A stretch of DNA of 30,931 bases from Betaproteobacteria bacterium HGW-Betaproteobacteria-8. Lineage in GTDB: Bacteria > Pseudomonadota > Gammaproteobacteria > Burkholderiales > Methylophilaceae. Positions within the stretch are counted from its first letter, which is position 1; each line of letters starts with the position of its first letter. Shown in pieces: positions 29,796 to 30,931 of this stretch. The translations under genes and the position numbers were made by a program. The notes under the pieces are model-generated. The model was not told the origin of the DNA. It did not search any database and was given only the letters and a program-made list of their open reading frames with translations. The stretch covers positions 1-30,931 of the forward strand of contig PHCD01000010.1 of the NCBI GenBank assembly GCA_002842135.1. Reading direction: 5' to 3'.

Positions 29796-29819
29796 CGCGC
29801 AAAAATCAAAAATTGCGCG
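29796..29819. repeat. Inverted repeat CGCGCAA-N10-TTGCGCG upstream of ppsR
   Basis: A perfect 7-bp inverted repeat around an A-rich 10-nt loop, 30 bases before the ppsR start, in the 178-bp spacer after acnB. Either an operator or a hairpin in the leader; it lacks a T-tract, so it does not look like an acnB terminator. Confidence 0.45.
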
Positions 29820-29849
29820 TCATACAGGCTGGCCTACCGTTGATTGATT

Positions 29850-30695
29850 ATGAGTCTAAATAATAACTCCAAGCGCACCGTCTTTTATATCTCAGATAGC
29901 ACGGGTATTACCGTTGAGGCGCTGGGACTGTGCCTGCTTTCGCACTTTGAGGGGCTGACGCTGAAGCAGGTGCGCATGCCCTTTATCGATTCCATAGAAA
30001 AAGCCAAGGAAGCGGTTGAAATCATCAATGCCACGCAGGAACGCGATGGCATACGGGCAATTTTATGTATGACAGTGGTCAATCCCAATATTCGCGCCTT
30101 GTTTCATCTTACCGGAGGACATTGCCTGGATATGTTTGGCACTTTCGTCAACCCGCTTTCCTGCGAGTTGGGTATGCCCGCCAATGAGACGATAGGCATG
30201 TCCAGACGCGTGGCCGGTGCCGAATACCGCAGCCGCATCAATGCCATCAACTTTACGTTAGGCCATGACGACGGTATTACGGAAGCCGGTCTGAAGGATG
30301 CGGATGTGATTCTTGTAGGGGTTTCGCGCTGCGGCAAGACGCCGACCAGTCTGTACCTGGCGATGCAGTTCGGCATGCGTGTGGCCAACTACCCGATTAT
30401 TCCGGAAGACCTGGAACGCAATACCTTGCCCGGCACGCTGGTTGATTACAAAGACAAGATTTTCGGATTGACCATAGATCCGCAACGTTTGAGCAAGGTG
30501 CGTGGCGAACGGCGTCCCAACAGTCGTTATGCCGAGTTGGAGAACTGCAGGAATGAAGTGAAACAAGCGGAAGAATTGATGCGACGTGAAGGTATCGTCA
30601 CCCTGGATTCAACTTCACGTTCAGTGGAGGAAATCTCTTCACTGATCATGCAACAGCTCAGTTTTAAGGCGGCCAAGAACATGTTGCTGAATTAG
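29850..30695 (+). CDS. ppsR: PEP synthase regulatory kinase/phosphorylase PpsR
   Basis: A 281-residue protein of the DUF299 family that switches phosphoenolpyruvate synthase off and on by ADP-dependent phosphorylation and Pi-dependent dephosphorylation of a threonine. The nucleotide-binding P-loop is GVSRCGKT (157-164); 'YISDSTGITVE' near the N-terminus and FTLGHDDG (135-142) are conserved. ATG 29850 is chosen over a TTG two codons earlier. It lies directly before ppsA on the same strand, whose product is its expected target. No clear ribosome site is seen. Confidence 0.95.
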   Translation: MSLNNNSKRTVFYISDSTGITVEALGLCLLSHFEGLTLKQVRMPFIDSIEKAKEAVEIINATQERDGIRAILCMTVVNPNIRALFHLTGGHCLDMFGTFVNPLSCELGMPANETIGMSRRVAGAEYRSRINAINFTLGHDDGITEAGLKDADVILVGVSRCGKTPTSLYLAMQFGMRVANYPIIPEDLERNTLPGTLVDYKDKIFGLTIDPQRLSKVRGERRPNSRYAELENCRNEVKQAEELMRREGIVTLDSTSRSVEEISSLIMQQLSFKAAKNMLLN

Positions 30696-30778
30696 GGTGT
30701 ATCCGGTTGTAACGGTTGTTTTGAATTTTCAAGAATCACAGTTTGGTATAGAAATAATTATTTTATGAGGAACTTGGT

Positions 30779-30931
30779 ATGCAAGCCTATGTAGTCCCAT
30801 TAGAACAGCTGGGTATGCAGGATGTTGATCGTGTCGGCGGAAAGAACGCTTCGCTCGGCGAGATGATCAGCAATCTTGCTGCGAGTGATGTCCGCGTTCC
30901 CGGAGGCTTTGCAACCACAGCTCAGGCTTAT
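30779..30931 (+). CDS. ppsA: Phosphoenolpyruvate synthase PpsA, 5' end (partial)
   Basis: The first 51 codons are present and the gene runs off the window. [12 protein letters not shown] is the typical start of the PPDK/PEP-synthase N-terminal ATP-grasp domain, and VPGGFATTA follows as expected. GAGGA with 7-nt spacing supports the ATG. It converts pyruvate and ATP to PEP, AMP and Pi in gluconeogenesis; its presumed regulator ppsR is encoded 83 nt upstream on the same strand. Confidence 0.93.
   Translation, partial: MQAYVVPLEQLGMQDVDRVGGKNASLGEMISNLAASDVRVPGGFATTAQAY

Overview
The window (about 31 kb, GC-rich with a few AT-rich patches) reads as chromosome of a Gram-negative proteobacterium, most likely a betaproteobacterium. 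Support comes from the surE-pcm-nlpD order, the AcnB-type aconitase, the PpsR/PpsA pair, a HugZ-type flavin/heme protein, an outer-membrane lipoprotein activator of NlpD type and the moxR-DUF58-tgpA cluster. The order level (for example Nitrosomonadales or Methylophilales) is a guess. No rRNA, tRNA, CRISPR array, phage or transposase was seen.

Left part, + strand (1-6.7 kb): the 3' end of rlmD, then a compact operon of a family 5 (peptide) ABC substrate-binding lipoprotein, a YkuD-domain L,D-transpeptidase-fold enzyme without signal peptide, two peptide-type permeases and nagZ. I read this as a muropeptide import and recycling operon. It has no ATPase gene. A Bax-inhibitor/YccA-type membrane protein follows after a terminator.

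6.8-12.7 kb, - strand: psiE-like gene, moxR, DUF58, tgpA (transglutaminase) and tadA form a tight block, preceded by a LysR regulator. The LysR gene diverges from a + strand group (12.7-16.2 kb) of pirin, YceI, an Old Yellow Enzyme-type reductase, a nitroreductase and a YnfA-family membrane protein. This looks like an electrophile/quinone/xenobiotic reduction locus under LysR control.

16.2-17.4 kb is a small accessory-looking patch. It holds an AT-rich orphan membrane ORF, a ~120-bp imperfect palindrome and a Phd/YefM-ParE/RelE type toxin-antitoxin pair. A thioredoxin with an unusual WCEPC active site comes next and is closed by a bidirectional terminator.

17.8-26.5 kb is a long - strand array: NYN/LOTUS protein, wrbA, hugZ-like, DUF2069, surE, pcm, nlpD, two small membrane proteins, a CSCSS-type permease and a CXXC redox protein. 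purB lies upstream of it. 26.6-30.9 kb, + strand: a secreted single EF-hand protein, acnB, the PEP-synthase regulator ppsR and the start of ppsA, a group around the TCA cycle/gluconeogenesis node.

A short dispersed repeat, (CTCTGTGNN)2-3 followed by a GCTA-like end, occurs four times in the intergenic spacers of the first 7 kb. Two of these copies form an inverted pair.
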